Positions 23,866 through 34,123 are shown, numbered from the stretch's first letter. The stretch is 64,000 bases of DNA from Thermothelomyces thermophilus ATCC 42464 (GCF_000226095.1 NC_016474.1:1116001-1180000); one strand, 5' to 3'. The notes: a model not told the origin generated them from the sequence alone. Numbers and translations are program-made.

Positions 23866-25074
23866 ATGAAGAAACCGCTCATGCGCATACCCTACACCGA
23901 TATCCTACCCGCACCTAATATCATCCCACACACGGCCCGCTCCCTGCCCGGCGCCATCGCCGCCCTGCAGGAGTTCCTCCACGCCCCGTCGCCCCGGGAC
24001 CTGCCCCGCTCCACCGTCGTCCTCACGGGCGCGGGCCTCTCGGTGGCGAGCGGACTGGCCGACTATCGCGGCCCCAACGGCACCTACCGCGTCAACAAGA
24101 CGTACCGCCCCATCTACTACCACGAGTTCCTGACCAGCCACGAGGCCCGCAAGCGCTACTGGGCCCGCAGCTTCCTCGGCTGGACCACCCTGCGCAACGC
24201 GCAACCCAACCCCGGCCACTACGCGGTCCGGGACCTGGGCCGCCTCGGCCTCGTCTCGGCCGTCGTCACCCAGAACGTCGACTCGTTCCACCCGCGCGCC
24301 CACCCGGACATCCCGACGCTCGAGCTGCACGGCTACCTGCGCTCCACCGTGTGCACCTCCTGCCGGACCGAGATGCCCCGGGACGGCTTCCAGGCCGAGC
24401 TGGCGCGGCTGAACCCCGTGTGGGACGCCTTCCTGCAGGAGGCCCTCGCGACGGGCGCGCTCGAGACCGAGGACCCCCACGAGAGGCGGGCGCGCGGGTT
24501 CCGGGTGAACCCGGACGGCGACGTGGAGCTTCCCCAGGCGCCCTACACGACCTTTCGCTACCCCGCGTGCCCCAAGTGCCTGAGCGACCCCCCGTTGCTG
24601 GCCGACGGCAGCAGGGCCGCGGTGGAGGTGGACAACGACGGGGCCTGGAGCCCGACGAGCAAGGCCGGCATCCTGAAGCCGGCCGTCGTCATGTTTGGCG
24701 AGAGCATCGCAGACGGCGTCAAGAAGGCGGCCGAGGAGGCCATCGACGGCGCGGGAAAGCTGCTCGTCCTCGCCACCTCCATGGCCACCTATTCGGCCTG
24801 GAGGCTGGCCAAGCGCGCCAAGGACAGGGGGATGCCGGTCGCCATTGTCAACATCGGCGGCGTCAGGGGCGAGGAGGCCTTCTTCGCCGGCTTGGACCCG
24901 GATCAGACGGGTGCCCAGGGCGTGAGGCTCGAGATGTCGACCGAAACCTTGCTGCCGGCTCTCGTCAGAGAGCTTCGGCAACAACCGATTCTCCAGAATG
25001 CGGAGCCATCATCAGCCGAGGCGGCCTCGTTTCTGGAAAACGATGCCGCCGTGTTCAAAAACATGTTACAGTAG
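23866..25074 (+). CDS. Class II sirtuin (SIRT4-like NAD-dependent deacylase)
   Basis: NAD-dependent lysine deacylase or ADP-ribosyltransferase, usually mitochondrial in this class. A single exon encodes 402 residues. The NAD-binding motif GAGLSVASGLADYRG (about 54-68), the catalytic motif TQNVDSFHPRA, the LHG motif with the catalytic histidine (ELHGYLRSTVC), and the two zinc CxxC pairs (CTSC, and CPKC about 75 residues later) are all present. KPAVVMFGESI and the following Rossmann elements (LLVLATSMATYSAWRL, VAIVNIGG) complete the fold. TQNVDSFH with the GLADYRG variant is typical of class II. The stop codon lies only 83 bp from that of the next, convergent gene. Confidence 0.93.
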   Translation: MKKPLMRIPYTDILPAPNIIPHTARSLPGAIAALQEFLHAPSPRDLPRSTVVLTGAGLSVASGLADYRGPNGTYRVNKTYRPIYYHEFLTSHEARKRYWARSFLGWTTLRNAQPNPGHYAVRDLGRLGLVSAVVTQNVDSFHPRAHPDIPTLELHGYLRSTVCTSCRTEMPRDGFQAELARLNPVWDAFLQEALATGALETEDPHERRARGFRVNPDGDVELPQAPYTTFRYPACPKCLSDPPLLADGSRAAVEVDNDGAWSPTSKAGILKPAVVMFGESIADGVKKAAEEAIDGAGKLLVLATSMATYSAWRLAKRAKDRGMPVAIVNIGGVRGEEAFFAGLDPDQTGAQGVRLEMSTETLLPALVRELRQQPILQNAEPSSAEAASFLENDAAVFKNMLQ

Positions 25075-25157
25075 ATCGCCCTTTAGTGTTAATCAAAAAC
25101 TAAAAAAAAAAAAAAACTCCTCCGCCCTTTTTTTTTTTCCCTTTGAGAGGTTTGCGC
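25075..25157. terminator. Shared 83-bp 3' region with facing A- and T-tracts
   Basis: Between two convergent stop codons the plus strand shows an A run of about 14 and, 12 bp later, a T run of about 12. Such facing tracts could serve 3'-end formation of both transcripts or fold as an A/T hairpin. Function is inferred from position only. Confidence 0.4.
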
Positions 25158-25848
25158 TCAGAAGAAACCATTGCTTGCCAGGGTGCTCTGCAACGGCGCC
25201 CGCGTCTCCTGTGACGCAGGAGGGTTCTGCTGGGTTCCGGAGCTCGGCGTTGGGGTTGAGTTGGGCGGTGCGTCCGGCTGTTTCTTGCGCTGGTTCTTGA
25301 TGGGCTCTTCGCGCTCAATCTCCCTCAGAACTGCCGCAACCTTGTCAGCCTCTCTTCTCTCCCAGCGTTTCTCTACTACCCTCCGGGACACCGTAGACCG
25401 ACCGACCTTGTTCCCATTCCAGTTCTTTCTTCGCGTTTCCAGTGCCCAAGGCCTCCTCCACGTCGACCTCCTCGCCCCGCTGCAGCTTTTCCACCACCTC
25501 CCTCAGCTGATCGATCTTGACGCCCGACTGGCGCATGAATGTCGCAAAGTCTTTTCGGAGGGATATCATCTGGATGGCCATGGACCCGATCAACAAGAAG
25601 ATGATGATGAAAAAGGTTGCGGGGTTCCAGCCTTTTTGTACCTTGGTCTTCTTCTTCTTCGAACCAGTCGGCGACCGCAGAGGCTTCGGCACCAGAGACT
25701 TCCAGAAGGACGCATCGGCTACAGAGCTGACGGCGCGTGTATTGGGGGCAGACAAAGAAGGAAGCGGTCTTCCAGGAAGCAGCAGCATCAGCGACGGCTG
25801 CCGTAGTGCCCGCGTGAGCAGCGTGCGACGGAGAGCGACCCGGCTCAT
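25158..25848 (-). CDS. Small mitochondrial single-pass membrane protein (fungal, unknown function)
   Basis: Two exons, 25848-25407 and 25330-25158, separated by a 76-bp intron, give 204 residues and the joint WEQVLREIEREE. The N-terminus is basic and hydroxylated (MSRVALRRTLLTRALRQ), a likely mitochondrial presequence. One transmembrane helix follows a Lys-rich stretch (TFFIIIFLLIGSMAIQMISL, about 91-110), then a helical charged segment (DQLREVVEKLQRGEEVDVEE). The layout resembles a family of fungal mitochondrial inner-membrane proteins annotated only as a domain of unknown function (I believe DUF5321). The donor is GTCGGT, not a strong consensus, but it is the only one I found that keeps the frame. 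I start at ATG 25848; the upstream in-frame start is TTG. Confidence 0.7.
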
Positions 25849-26360
25849 CTTGGCTAATTGGATCCCGATTCCGACCTCACTCGTGTCCAAGTAATATCCG
25901 TAATTAGTGATTCAGTCTCGAAAGTCGACTTGTCGAGATGCGGTTGTTGGGGAAGATGCGGGGGACCCACTGAGCGCTTGCAGATCCAAGCTGCCACAAA
26001 AAAAATGCTGGCCCGGGCGGCAGGCAAGCCGGATGCTGTGGGGGGAGCAAACCCAGCTGTGGTTCTAGCTCTTTGCTAGCCGTTGCCCCGCCAACCGACA
26101 GCGTCTCTTCTGACGTGGATCAAAGCCCACATTTGGTCATTTGCTAGCTTCCGCTTTGGAGAAGCTGCCTGCCGTGTCTCTCTGCACGACGCGAAACGGC
26201 GCCGCAATTCGAAACCTCCAACATCGAACCTGGGTCTCGGCAATCGCATTTCGCGATCCATTGCATCTCTGGGCCTTGCTGTCTTTTGGATAATGTCCTC
26301 GATGCAGCGATGATGATATGATACGATTACTAACAATCGGCCCGCGACACGCTCTTCTTC
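25849..26360. promoter_or_regulatory. Divergent promoter, separase and mitochondrial protein genes
   Basis: A 512-bp region between two divergent start codons. Two CGCGAAA motifs, one on each strand, lie at 26190-26196 and 26249-26255, about 105-170 bp before the separase start. CRCGAAA is the yeast SCB consensus for G1/S transcription factors. That they act here is inference. Confidence 0.4.
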
Positions 26361-29300
26361 ATGGATACACCGCTCTCCCAGGCTGACGCTGTGCGCGGCG
26401 CAGTCTCGTCCGTCGCGACCTGCACCCCCGCGACATCTGCCTTGCTCAAGACTCTATTGCTTCCCAAGGACTCGGAGACCCCGACCGTCGACGACGCGAA
26501 TACTCGACCTGCCGCGAAGACCGCGAATTCTGCCCGATCGAGAACGAACACGGTCACGAGAGCCCCATCGAAACGCGCCAGAGCCGCTGCCGCCCCCGCT
26601 CCCGACGAGGGTCTGTCGGCACGAGAGAAGGCGGCATTGGCGACACACGTCGTCAATGCCACCCTCAAGGCTCTCGGAGAGGCTGCAAAACCCTCCTCGG
26701 CCGCGGCGCCACGACCCGCCCAGGAGGATGACTTGGTCAAGACGGCGACCAAGAACGCGATCCGGCGGTCCAGCTCGGCACCCATGTCGCCCCTGCAGCC
26801 CCGTTCGCTTAACAGGCAGGCCTCCTCTCCCGTCGCTGCTGCAAAACATGCCCGCTCGCCCTCCAAGTCGTCCAGCACAACAAACCTGCTCTCCACCGTC
26901 GAGTGTGCCCGCGTGGCCCTGGCAGCATTGCGACAGTTGCCCGCCTCGGGCAAGATTACTCTCCCCGACCTGCAGCTCGAGTCCGGCATGTCGGCGTTGG
27001 TTGGGAGGTTGATCAACCTAAACCTCCAAGAGCAGGCCGTCAAGGAGCTGAGGATATTGAAAAGGAGGCTGGAGGGGCCTTCGGCCTCTGAGGCTAAGAA
27101 GGCGGGGAAATCGGCCAACTCGGATTGCAAGAATACCGCCCGACTCTTCTCGGACCTTCTCGACTTCGGTTCGGTGAAGGCCTCGGGCGCGCGGCTTCTG
27201 TTGATCATCGCCACCCAGATCCAGGTTCTGCGAGTCTTGGCAATCTCGAAGAAGCCGTCGGCCATCGAGGCGGCCCTACCCTACCTCCGCCAGGACCAGG
27301 CCTCTTCTCCTATCAACTTGCTCCTCGCAGCAGCGAGAGAGGACGGAGCGGACGTCAGCAAGATCGCCAGGCAAACGGAAACCCTGGCCCAATGCCTTCT
27401 GTCGCTTACGCCCAGCGTGTCCAGCAAGGAGGACGGCACGGCGCAGGAGGCCCGACTTAGCATCTCGCCCGCGTCCGCGCTGGAGCTGCAGGCGCTTGCG
27501 CTCGAGAGCCGGCTGCACTGGTGGGGGTTGGCGAAACACAAGGGAGACGCTGAAAAGAATATCATGGTTCCTCTATACAGGTGTCTCGGCGCGTACATGA
27601 GGCGGACCTCGGAGACGCCCAGGTCTAGCTATGTCGTTTGTTCGGAGATCTTCAACCGGATACGCCGGCAGCTCGAAGCCCACGGCTTCCACCCGGCCAA
27701 GGGATCCAGGCAGCCGTTCGCCGGCATCTGCCAGACCCTGGCGACTTTGGCGCGCGACGCGCAGCAGATGTCGGACGCCATCATGTGGGCGACCAAACTC
27801 CGAGAGGCCATGGATCCCGCGGCCGAATCGATAGCAAAGACTTGCGCGGTCGCCGCTCAGCTGCTCTCCCTCCATCTCAAGCAACCTGCCAAGTACCTCT
27901 CGGACGACCAACTGCTCAAAGAGGTTGTTGCCGGCATCCAGGGTCCCTTGCGCGGTGACACTGCCGAACTTGACGAGCTCTTGGTAAACATCTGCGCGGT
28001 TCGAAAAGGCGCGATGCATTATCTACTCACCCTCGCCAGGAACGGCGATAGCGTCTCCCAGCCTCGCCCGGAAACCAAGGAGCTGCTCGAGACATTCATC
28101 CTCCAATGCCCTCGTTTCTGCCTCCGATGGCTCGGAAAGCCCCCCGGGCCCCAGGGAAGTACCAAGGACTACCTTCGGTACGACCAGCGGCGGCAGCTCA
28201 TGCTGCAGTACTTCCCACACGTTCTCGACTCGGCATTCATAACTATCAAGACTTGTTTGGACCAGTCGCGTCTCGCATGGGATCTCATGGACTCGATTCT
28301 CGGCGATTGCAACACCCTCTTGGAGTACACGGGCAGCAACTCGGCGACATCGGATCCTTCAGCGTCATATTATGTCAAGATATCACACTTCTACTACCTG
28401 CAGTACAGCTGCCTCCGACAGCAATCCACCGATCCCAAGGATGTTGCCCCCCTGCGTGCTCTGAGGCGCTCGATTGAGTGCGTCAAGCATCGCTCCAGCG
28501 GGGAGAAAGAGAAGGCACGACTCACATTGAAGCTGGAACGCATGGCAGAGCTCTGTCGGACGCTGGGCAGGGTAGAAGAAGCCCTCGGAGCTCTGCAGGC
28601 CATCCGAACAAGCCTTGTCGAGGATGGTGTCCTGACGTCCGTCGCTAAGGCCCTCGAGACGAAGGCGCCCGCCGTTGCCTGGGCCGCCGACGAGAAGGCT
28701 GAGGGCCTCTCGCGAGCACTACTGGCAATCTCCAAGATGGAGCATGTATGGATCGACTGGACCGTGGACCTCGACGAGACGGAGCGGGCTGCTGCGCTGG
28801 AGCACCGCCTGCGCTTCGTTCTGCTACGGGAAGGATCCAAAGAAGGCGCCGTCAGCCCGGAGCACCCCGTAGTCGATGCGTTGCTCCGAATCTACATCCC
28901 TACCAAATACCCCATCCGGAGACTCCGGGTGCTCCTTCTCCTGCTGTGCTCAGCGCTCGGTAACCTTGACAAAGCCCCCGAGCTCCTCTCGGTCGCTAAG
29001 GACGCCGCGCAAGTCGAGGCATCTGGAGATCTCGGAGAGGACTCGGGCTTGGTTGGCTTTCTCCCACACCTGAAGGCGCTCCACAACTCGCTATCCGCGG
29101 CAGTAGATGCCTACCGCGACCACCAGGCACTCGATGCCTGCATTTCCACCTGGCGCTCGATTATCGCCTCTTGCCAGGACAAGGCAGCACTGGAGACGGT
29201 CATCGACGACGTGCCGGGCCTCTTGGAGTACCTGCAGTCGGTTGCTGACTTTCTCCGCATGAAGGGCCGGGACACCACGCTCGCAGCCGTCTTGGAGCTG

Positions 29301-32300
29301 GCCGCCAGCATCTCGCGGGCGGTCGAGGGCTCGAAGGCGGAAGAGGTGATCCAGCATAGCTCGTGCCTCGCCCTACAATACACTAATCTCGGGCAGTCGC
29401 TGAGGGCGGAACAGGTGTTCCAGGAAGTACAGGAACTGATCAGCGACGAGCTCCGCAGCGAGGTCCTCGCCAGCTTCCACCTCGCCTTCGCGGAGCACTT
29501 CCTTGCCCTCAGCAGTATCAGACAGGCGGAAGACCATCTTGCCCAGGCCCAGCTCGCCTTCAACGTCGATGCCGCCGCTTCTCAAAAGCACAACCGCGCC
29601 GAGAGAAGGCGACTCGTCGCATATGCCTGCTACCTCCAATCTCTCATCGCCCTGGAACGCGGCGACTCCCACCACGCGCTCGCCTACTCCCGCGACAGCG
29701 TCCGCACGCTCTTCCAGGATTGGGCCAAACTGGAGTCCCGGCTCGTGCCGAGGACCCTGCCCGAGCCGAACCGTGCGGACGACCAGACCATCGATGTATC
29801 CGCGGTAACCATCGAAGGCGATACCCTTCAGCAGAGCCCGGGACCGGAGTTCTGGCGGCTGTTCCACTGCCTCTATCGCAACGTCTTCCGGCTCTCGTCC
29901 ATGTACGCTCATTTGGGCATGTTTCAAGAGACCATGTACTACGCCGAGCAGGCCCTGAAGATGGCCAAGACCGTCAACTCGGAATTCTACAACGCCGAGT
30001 GTGCCGCCTGGATCGGCTCTGTCTCCTGGAGGGCCGCCAATGCCACAAAGTCACTCGAGATGCTGCAAGAAGCCGCAGCGCTGCTTCCCGACGACAACCG
30101 CTCGTACTCGTCGGCGGCGCTGGCCTGCCAGATTGGCTCCATGTATCTCTCCCAGAACAATATGGAGGGCGCTAAGCTGTTGCTGGAACGGGCCGAGGCA
30201 ATCGCGCACAACCTCGCTGCGAGCCCGGCTGCCGAGCAGCGGGCAGATACCGCCGCCGTCGAGACCGAAATGGCGAAGTTGAGCATCACAAAGAAGCCTA
30301 CGAGGGGTGGTGGTGGTGGTGGTGGTCGTGGTGGACGTAAGGCTGCTGTTGCGAAGACGCCAGGCAGGAAAGCGGCCAAGGGCGCGATCAGAACGAAGGC
30401 GACGGCCCCCGTTCCCGAGCCGCCGGTGGTGGTGGTGGCCGAGGAGGACGCTCAGCTGGCCAAGCTCCGAGCGTCCATCCTCGTCCAGAAAGCCGTGTCC
30501 ATGCTCCGACAAAAGGAGTGGGCGGCAGCCCAGGCCGCTCTCATCGAGGCTACGGCTGCCTCGAAGGCATCCGGCCTGCTGCCCGTGAGACAAGTCACCA
30601 TGGCCTCGTGTCTGCTGGGTATGAGCATGGAGCAGATGGCTCAGGACCCCGTGTTCTCCGTCATCCAAGACTCGACCATCTCGTTTCCCGCTCTCTCGGG
30701 TTCCTCCGAAAAGCCCTCGCCAGTCCGCCCCAAGGCCTCGTCGCCTAAGAAGTCACGAGCCGCCGCGGCGAGCCAAGGACAAGCCGTCAGGGAGGCCGCT
30801 CCGGGGCTGTACGTGGACAATCTGCGGCAGGCCCATGACTACCTGCTCGAAGCGCACTCGGTGGCAGCGCTGAGCGGGGACGCGAGCCTAATTCACAGGA
30901 TCTCGGGCATGCTCCAAAACGTCAGCCTGTACCTGACGGCCACCTCGGCCAAGGCCAAGGCGGCCGTCCACTCCGCCCAGACGTCGTACTCGGTCGAGCT
31001 CGCCCGGAACCTGACCTGGCGTCGCGAGCGGAAGGCGCTGCTCCAGGAAAAGAACGCGAACAAGAGCGACGGACTGCAGTGGCCGGCGACGCTCCAGTCA
31101 GCGAGCACCAGGCGGTCGAGCCTCGGGTTCACGCTCGACCTGCACAAGATCCAGCGGGACTATATCGACATCGTCCCCAGGTCATGGAACGTCATCTCCA
31201 TCTCGCTCAGCGAGGGCGGCCACGACCTCTGCATCACGAAGCTGCAGGCCGGGCAAAACCCCTTTGTCATCCGCCTGCCCCTCGAGCGGGCCAGCTCGCG
31301 CGACGCAGACAGCGACGTCTTTGACTTCCAGCAGGGCCGCGCCGAGCTGCTCGAGATCATCAAGCAGATCAACAAGACGTGCCACGACTCCCGGGACATG
31401 ACGGTCAAGGGCGCCAAGGCGGCGTGGTGGGCCGAGAGGGAGGCGCTGGACGAGCGGCTGAAGGAGCTTCTGGACAACATCGAGACCATCTGGCTGGGTG
31501 GCTTCAGGGGCATCTTCTCGCAGCACGTCCGCCGGCCGGAGCTCCTGGCGAGGTTCCAGAAGGACTTCCTGACGATCCTGGACAAGCACCTGCCCTCGCG
31601 GCGGCAGGTGCGCGGCAAGAAGACGACCAAGCCGGAGCAGACGGCCAAGGCCACGCTGGACCCGAACGTGCTGGAGCTGTTCATCGGCCTGGGCGACGCC
31701 ACGGAGCCCGGCCGCGACTTTGACGACGAGCTCACCGACCTGCTCTACTTTGTCGTCGACATCCTGCAGTTCCACGGCGAGCGCAACGCCTACGACGAGA
31801 TCGACTTCGACTCGATGGTGGTCGAGACCATGGACGCCCTCAACGCCTACCACTCGGCCGCCCACGCCGCGGCAGCCGAGGACGCCCCGGCCAACCTGCA
31901 CACCATCCTCGTCCTCGACAAGGCGCTCCACGTCTTCCCCTGGGAGTCCCTCCCCTGCATGTGGGGCCTCGCCGTCTCCCGCGTGCCCTCACTCGCCTGC
32001 CTCCGCCGTCTGATCCTCGACTGCCGCCGGCCGGGCGAGCGGGAAGGCCGCCCGGACGGCCACCACGCGTCCGTCTCCGCAGGCGGCACCTACATCCTCA
32101 ACCCCTCGGGCGACCTGACGTCGACGCAGGCCACCTTCTCCCGGCCGCTGGCCGCGCACCTGCCGTCGCCGGCCTGGCGGTCCCTCACGGGCCGCCCGCC
32201 GACCGAGCAAGAGTTCGCGACCGCGCTGGCCGAGTCGCAGGTGCTGCTCTACTTCGGCCACGGCTCGGGCGCGCAGTACATTCGCGGGCGCACCATCCGC

Positions 32301-32744
32301 CGCCTCGACCGCTGCGCCGCCGCCGTCCTCCTCATGGGCTGCAGCTCCGCCGCGCTGGCCGACCACGGCGACTTCGAGCCCGCCGGCCCCGTCTGGAACT
32401 ACATGATGGCCGGCTGCCCCGCCGTCGTCGGCACCCTGTGGGACGTGACGGACCGCGACGTCGACCGCTTCGCCGCCGGCCTCGTCGAGGAGTGGGGGCT
32501 CCTCCCCAGGGGCACCTTCCCTTCCTCTTCTTCTTCCCCCCATTCCTCTTCTTCTTCTTCTACTACTACCGCTGCTACCGCTGCTGCTGCTGCTGCTGCT
32601 GCTTCTCGTGCTGCCGGTGGCGGCGAATATGGGGACGCTAGCCTCGTCGAGGCGGTCACGAGGGCGAGGGGGAGGTGCAAGTTCCGCTTTGTGACCGCTG
32701 CGGCCGCGGTCGTGTATGGCATTCCTGTGTATGTGGAGCGGTAA
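26361..32744 (+). CDS. ESP1: Separase (cohesin-cleaving cysteine protease)
   Basis: Separase cleaves the cohesin kleisin at the metaphase-anaphase transition and is held by securin until then. A single uninterrupted frame encodes 2,127 residues, in the usual size range. The C-terminal C50 protease domain is clear: catalytic His in LLYFGHGSGAQYI (His about 1967) and catalytic Cys in VLLMGCSSAAL (Cys about 1994), preceded by TYILNPSGDL and followed by WNYMMAGCPAVVGTLWDVTD. The large N-terminal part is a helical repeat scaffold. A Gly/Arg-rich loop (about 1315-1325) and a Ser/Thr/Ala run (about 2055-2085) are low-complexity inserts, the second lying between the protease core and the last segment (ARGRCKFRFVTAAAAVVYGI). 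It shares a 512-bp promoter with the gene to its left. Confidence 0.95.
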   Translation: MDTPLSQADAVRGAVSSVATCTPATSALLKTLLLPKDSETPTVDDANTRPAAKTANSARSRTNTVTRAPSKRARAAAAPAPDEGLSAREKAALATHVVNATLKALGEAAKPSSAAAPRPAQEDDLVKTATKNAIRRSSSAPMSPLQPRSLNRQASSPVAAAKHARSPSKSSSTTNLLSTVECARVALAALRQLPASGKITLPDLQLESGMSALVGRLINLNLQEQAVKELRILKRRLEGPSASEAKKAGKSANSDCKNTARLFSDLLDFGSVKASGARLLLIIATQIQVLRVLAISKKPSAIEAALPYLRQDQASSPINLLLAAAREDGADVSKIARQTETLAQCLLSLTPSVSSKEDGTAQEARLSISPASALELQALALESRLHWWGLAKHKGDAEKNIMVPLYRCLGAYMRRTSETPRSSYVVCSEIFNRIRRQLEAHGFHPAKGSRQPFAGICQTLATLARDAQQMSDAIMWATKLREAMDPAAESIAKTCAVAAQLLSLHLKQPAKYLSDDQLLKEVVAGIQGPLRGDTAELDELLVNICAVRKGAMHYLLTLARNGDSVSQPRPETKELLETFILQCPRFCLRWLGKPPGPQGSTKDYLRYDQRRQLMLQYFPHVLDSAFITIKTCLDQSRLAWDLMDSILGDCNTLLEYTGSNSATSDPSASYYVKISHFYYLQYSCLRQQSTDPKDVAPLRALRRSIECVKHRSSGEKEKARLTLKLERMAELCRTLGRVEEALGALQAIRTSLVEDGVLTSVAKALETKAPAVAWAADEKAEGLSRALLAISKMEHVWIDWTVDLDETERAAALEHRLRFVLLREGSKEGAVSPEHPVVDALLRIYIPTKYPIRRLRVLLLLLCSALGNLDKAPELLSVAKDAAQVEASGDLGEDSGLVGFLPHLKALHNSLSAAVDAYRDHQALDACISTWRSIIASCQDKAALETVIDDVPGLLEYLQSVADFLRMKGRDTTLAAVLELAASISRAVEGSKAEEVIQHSSCLALQYTNLGQSLRAEQVFQEVQELISDELRSEVLASFHLAFAEHFLALSSIRQAEDHLAQAQLAFNVDAAASQKHNRAERRRLVAYACYLQSLIALERGDSHHALAYSRDSVRTLFQDWAKLESRLVPRTLPEPNRADDQTIDVSAVTIEGDTLQQSPGPEFWRLFHCLYRNVFRLSSMYAHLGMFQETMYYAEQALKMAKTVNSEFYNAECAAWIGSVSWRAANATKSLEMLQEAAALLPDDNRSYSSAALACQIGSMYLSQNNMEGAKLLLERAEAIAHNLAASPAAEQRADTAAVETEMAKLSITKKPTRGGGGGGGRGGRKAAVAKTPGRKAAKGAIRTKATAPVPEPPVVVVAEEDAQLAKLRASILVQKAVSMLRQKEWAAAQAALIEATAASKASGLLPVRQVTMASCLLGMSMEQMAQDPVFSVIQDSTISFPALSGSSEKPSPVRPKASSPKKSRAAAASQGQAVREAAPGLYVDNLRQAHDYLLEAHSVAALSGDASLIHRISGMLQNVSLYLTATSAKAKAAVHSAQTSYSVELARNLTWRRERKALLQEKNANKSDGLQWPATLQSASTRRSSLGFTLDLHKIQRDYIDIVPRSWNVISISLSEGGHDLCITKLQAGQNPFVIRLPLERASSRDADSDVFDFQQGRAELLEIIKQINKTCHDSRDMTVKGAKAAWWAEREALDERLKELLDNIETIWLGGFRGIFSQHVRRPELLARFQKDFLTILDKHLPSRRQVRGKKTTKPEQTAKATLDPNVLELFIGLGDATEPGRDFDDELTDLLYFVVDILQFHGERNAYDEIDFDSMVVETMDALNAYHSAAHAAAAEDAPANLHTILVLDKALHVFPWESLPCMWGLAVSRVPSLACLRRLILDCRRPGEREGRPDGHHASVSAGGTYILNPSGDLTSTQATFSRPLAAHLPSPAWRSLTGRPPTEQEFATALAESQVLLYFGHGSGAQYIRGRTIRRLDRCAAAVLLMGCSSAALADHGDFEPAGPVWNYMMAGCPAVVGTLWDVTDRDVDRFAAGLVEEWGLLPRGTFPSSSSSPHSSSSSSTTTAATAAAAAAAASRAAGGGEYGDASLVEAVTRARGRCKFRFVTAAAAVVYGIPVYVER

Positions 32745-32757
32745 ACGCCGGGGCATG

Positions 32758-32793
<36 letters not shown>

Positions 32794-33475
32794 TTGCGTT
32801 TCGTATGTTCTGTTCTGTGATCATTGACGATGTTGTCTGTTTTGGGGGGGAGCTGTTGTGCTCTCTCTCTTTTTTCCCTTCTCTCCTGGACACGGTTGCA
32901 TTGGGAGGTGAGGTGGGTGGGCGGAGTTGGGGTTTCGGAGCGGTGAGAGAGATAATAGGATAGATCACGATGATATTCCCATACACGCCAACCATGATGG
33001 ATGATACAATTTGCAAAAATGAATGTTCGAAATGGTCTTGATCTTCAGTAATTAGCGTCTGCTTCCATACCTTACCTAATTCCGTTCTGATGTGATGCTT
33101 CTCCCAGGGTTGCCTCGAAACTGCTAATTAGGCTCGCCGTGCAACTTTGCAACAGCACATTAATTATTTCCTCGCTCTCCTAGTGATCTTGGTCAGATAG
33201 CTTATTACTGCCTTTGTTTACTTTTCGACGTGATCGGCAGTGTAAAAGAGCCATAACTCCTTAAAGGACTAAAATTATATTTCTCCAGTCTACAGCTAAT
33301 AATATAGCCGCTGAGGGACAATTAAATCCGTTATTGCGAGCTCCCGGCAGTGTTGTAGGTGAACAGGCCCAGGTTTATACAAAAGGACGCTTCGTCGGCG
33401 CGTCTTGAATATGTACTGTATGTACATATAGAGGGGGCTTGTATGTACTGTACGATAGTAATTTAGGGATTAGGT
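32745..33475. other. Separase 3' region and transition to repeat-rich DNA
   Basis: No gene. A T-rich run follows the separase stop (32760-32796). From about 33050 the sequence becomes AT-richer. A TGTACTGTATGTACATA patch lies at about 33413-33429. Confidence 0.5.
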
Positions 33476-33603
33476 GGCCTGACCCAATCCTCTGGACTTG
33501 CCCTGACCAGACATTCTTGAGTGAGCATCACAGTAGGGGTTGGTTTCTAGTCAGGCCAAGTCTAGGGGTTTTGGTCAGGTCAAGTATTGGTCAGGCCAAG
33601 TCT
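33476..33603 (+). repeat. Array of GGTCAGGCCAAGTC-type motifs (left)
   Basis: Direct copies lie at 33549-33563 (GTCAGGCCAAGTCT core), 33573-33586 (GGTCAGGTCAAGTA) and 33589-33603 (GGTCAGGCCAAGTCT). Related copies in the opposite sense are at 33476-33485 and 33494-33509. The same motifs recur at 35480-35511 and, inverted, at 36191-36272. Confidence 0.8.
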
Positions 33604-33973
33604 GAGGTACTGTACCTCTTATACGGATTACCTAGTCTCGAGCTAGTTAGTGGAGTCGAATTTCGCGGGGGCAATCTGCCCGTGAAACACGAGGACGCCG
33701 AGTCCGCCACGAAGCTATCTCTCCGAGCAGAAGGTTTATTACTTCATTATCAATGTAGAAAAAAAAAGTAACATATATAATTGAGCATATAAATTCCGAG
33801 TATTCTGTAGATTGATTTAAACATAAAGGGCTTAAAGGTCTTATCAAGCAAAATTAAAGCCAAAACCTAGAGCTAAATGCGGGTTCGGGTTGTGTGGAAG
33901 TCTTCCTCGGCAACAACCTACACAGTACGTCCGTAGTTAGACATTTTTCGCGATCAACAGGTCAGCTTTCCAA

Positions 33974-33983
33974 CATATAATCG
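33974..33983 (+). promoter_or_regulatory. TATA box of 5S rRNA gene copy 1
   Basis: ATATAA lies about 25-31 bp upstream of the 5S start at 34005, the spacing at which Neurospora 5S genes need a TATA element. Confidence 0.6.
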
Positions 33984-34004
33984 CATATGCGAGAAGCAGC
34001 CGGC

Positions 34005-34123
34005 ACGTACGACCATACCCAGCAGAAAGCACGGCATCCCGTCCGCTCTGCCCTAGTTAAGCTGCTGAGGGCCCGAGTAGTAGTTGGGTCGGTGACGACC
34101 AGCGAATTCCGGGTGTTGTACGT
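34005..34123 (+). rRNA. 5S ribosomal RNA (copy 1)
   Basis: This 119-nt sequence follows the Neurospora-type 5S rRNA pattern from end to end: ACGTACGACCATACCCAGC at the start, CATCCCGTCCGCTCTGCCC in the loop B/C region, GTAGTAGTTGGGTCGGTGAC and CGACCAGCGAATTCC in the internal promoter and loop E region, and a 3' end TTGTACGT that pairs with the 5' end. A T run (TTCCTTTTT) follows as a polymerase III terminator, and a TATA box precedes it. It is part of the large ribosomal subunit. Dispersed single 5S genes are normal in this fungal group. It is identical to the copy at 35953-36071. Confidence 0.95.

Noticed and set aside
26200-26260. Possible tRNA T-arm (GGTTCGATG) on the minus strand in the separase promoter
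   Set aside because: The flanking stem bases do not pair over five positions and no cloverleaf could be drawn.
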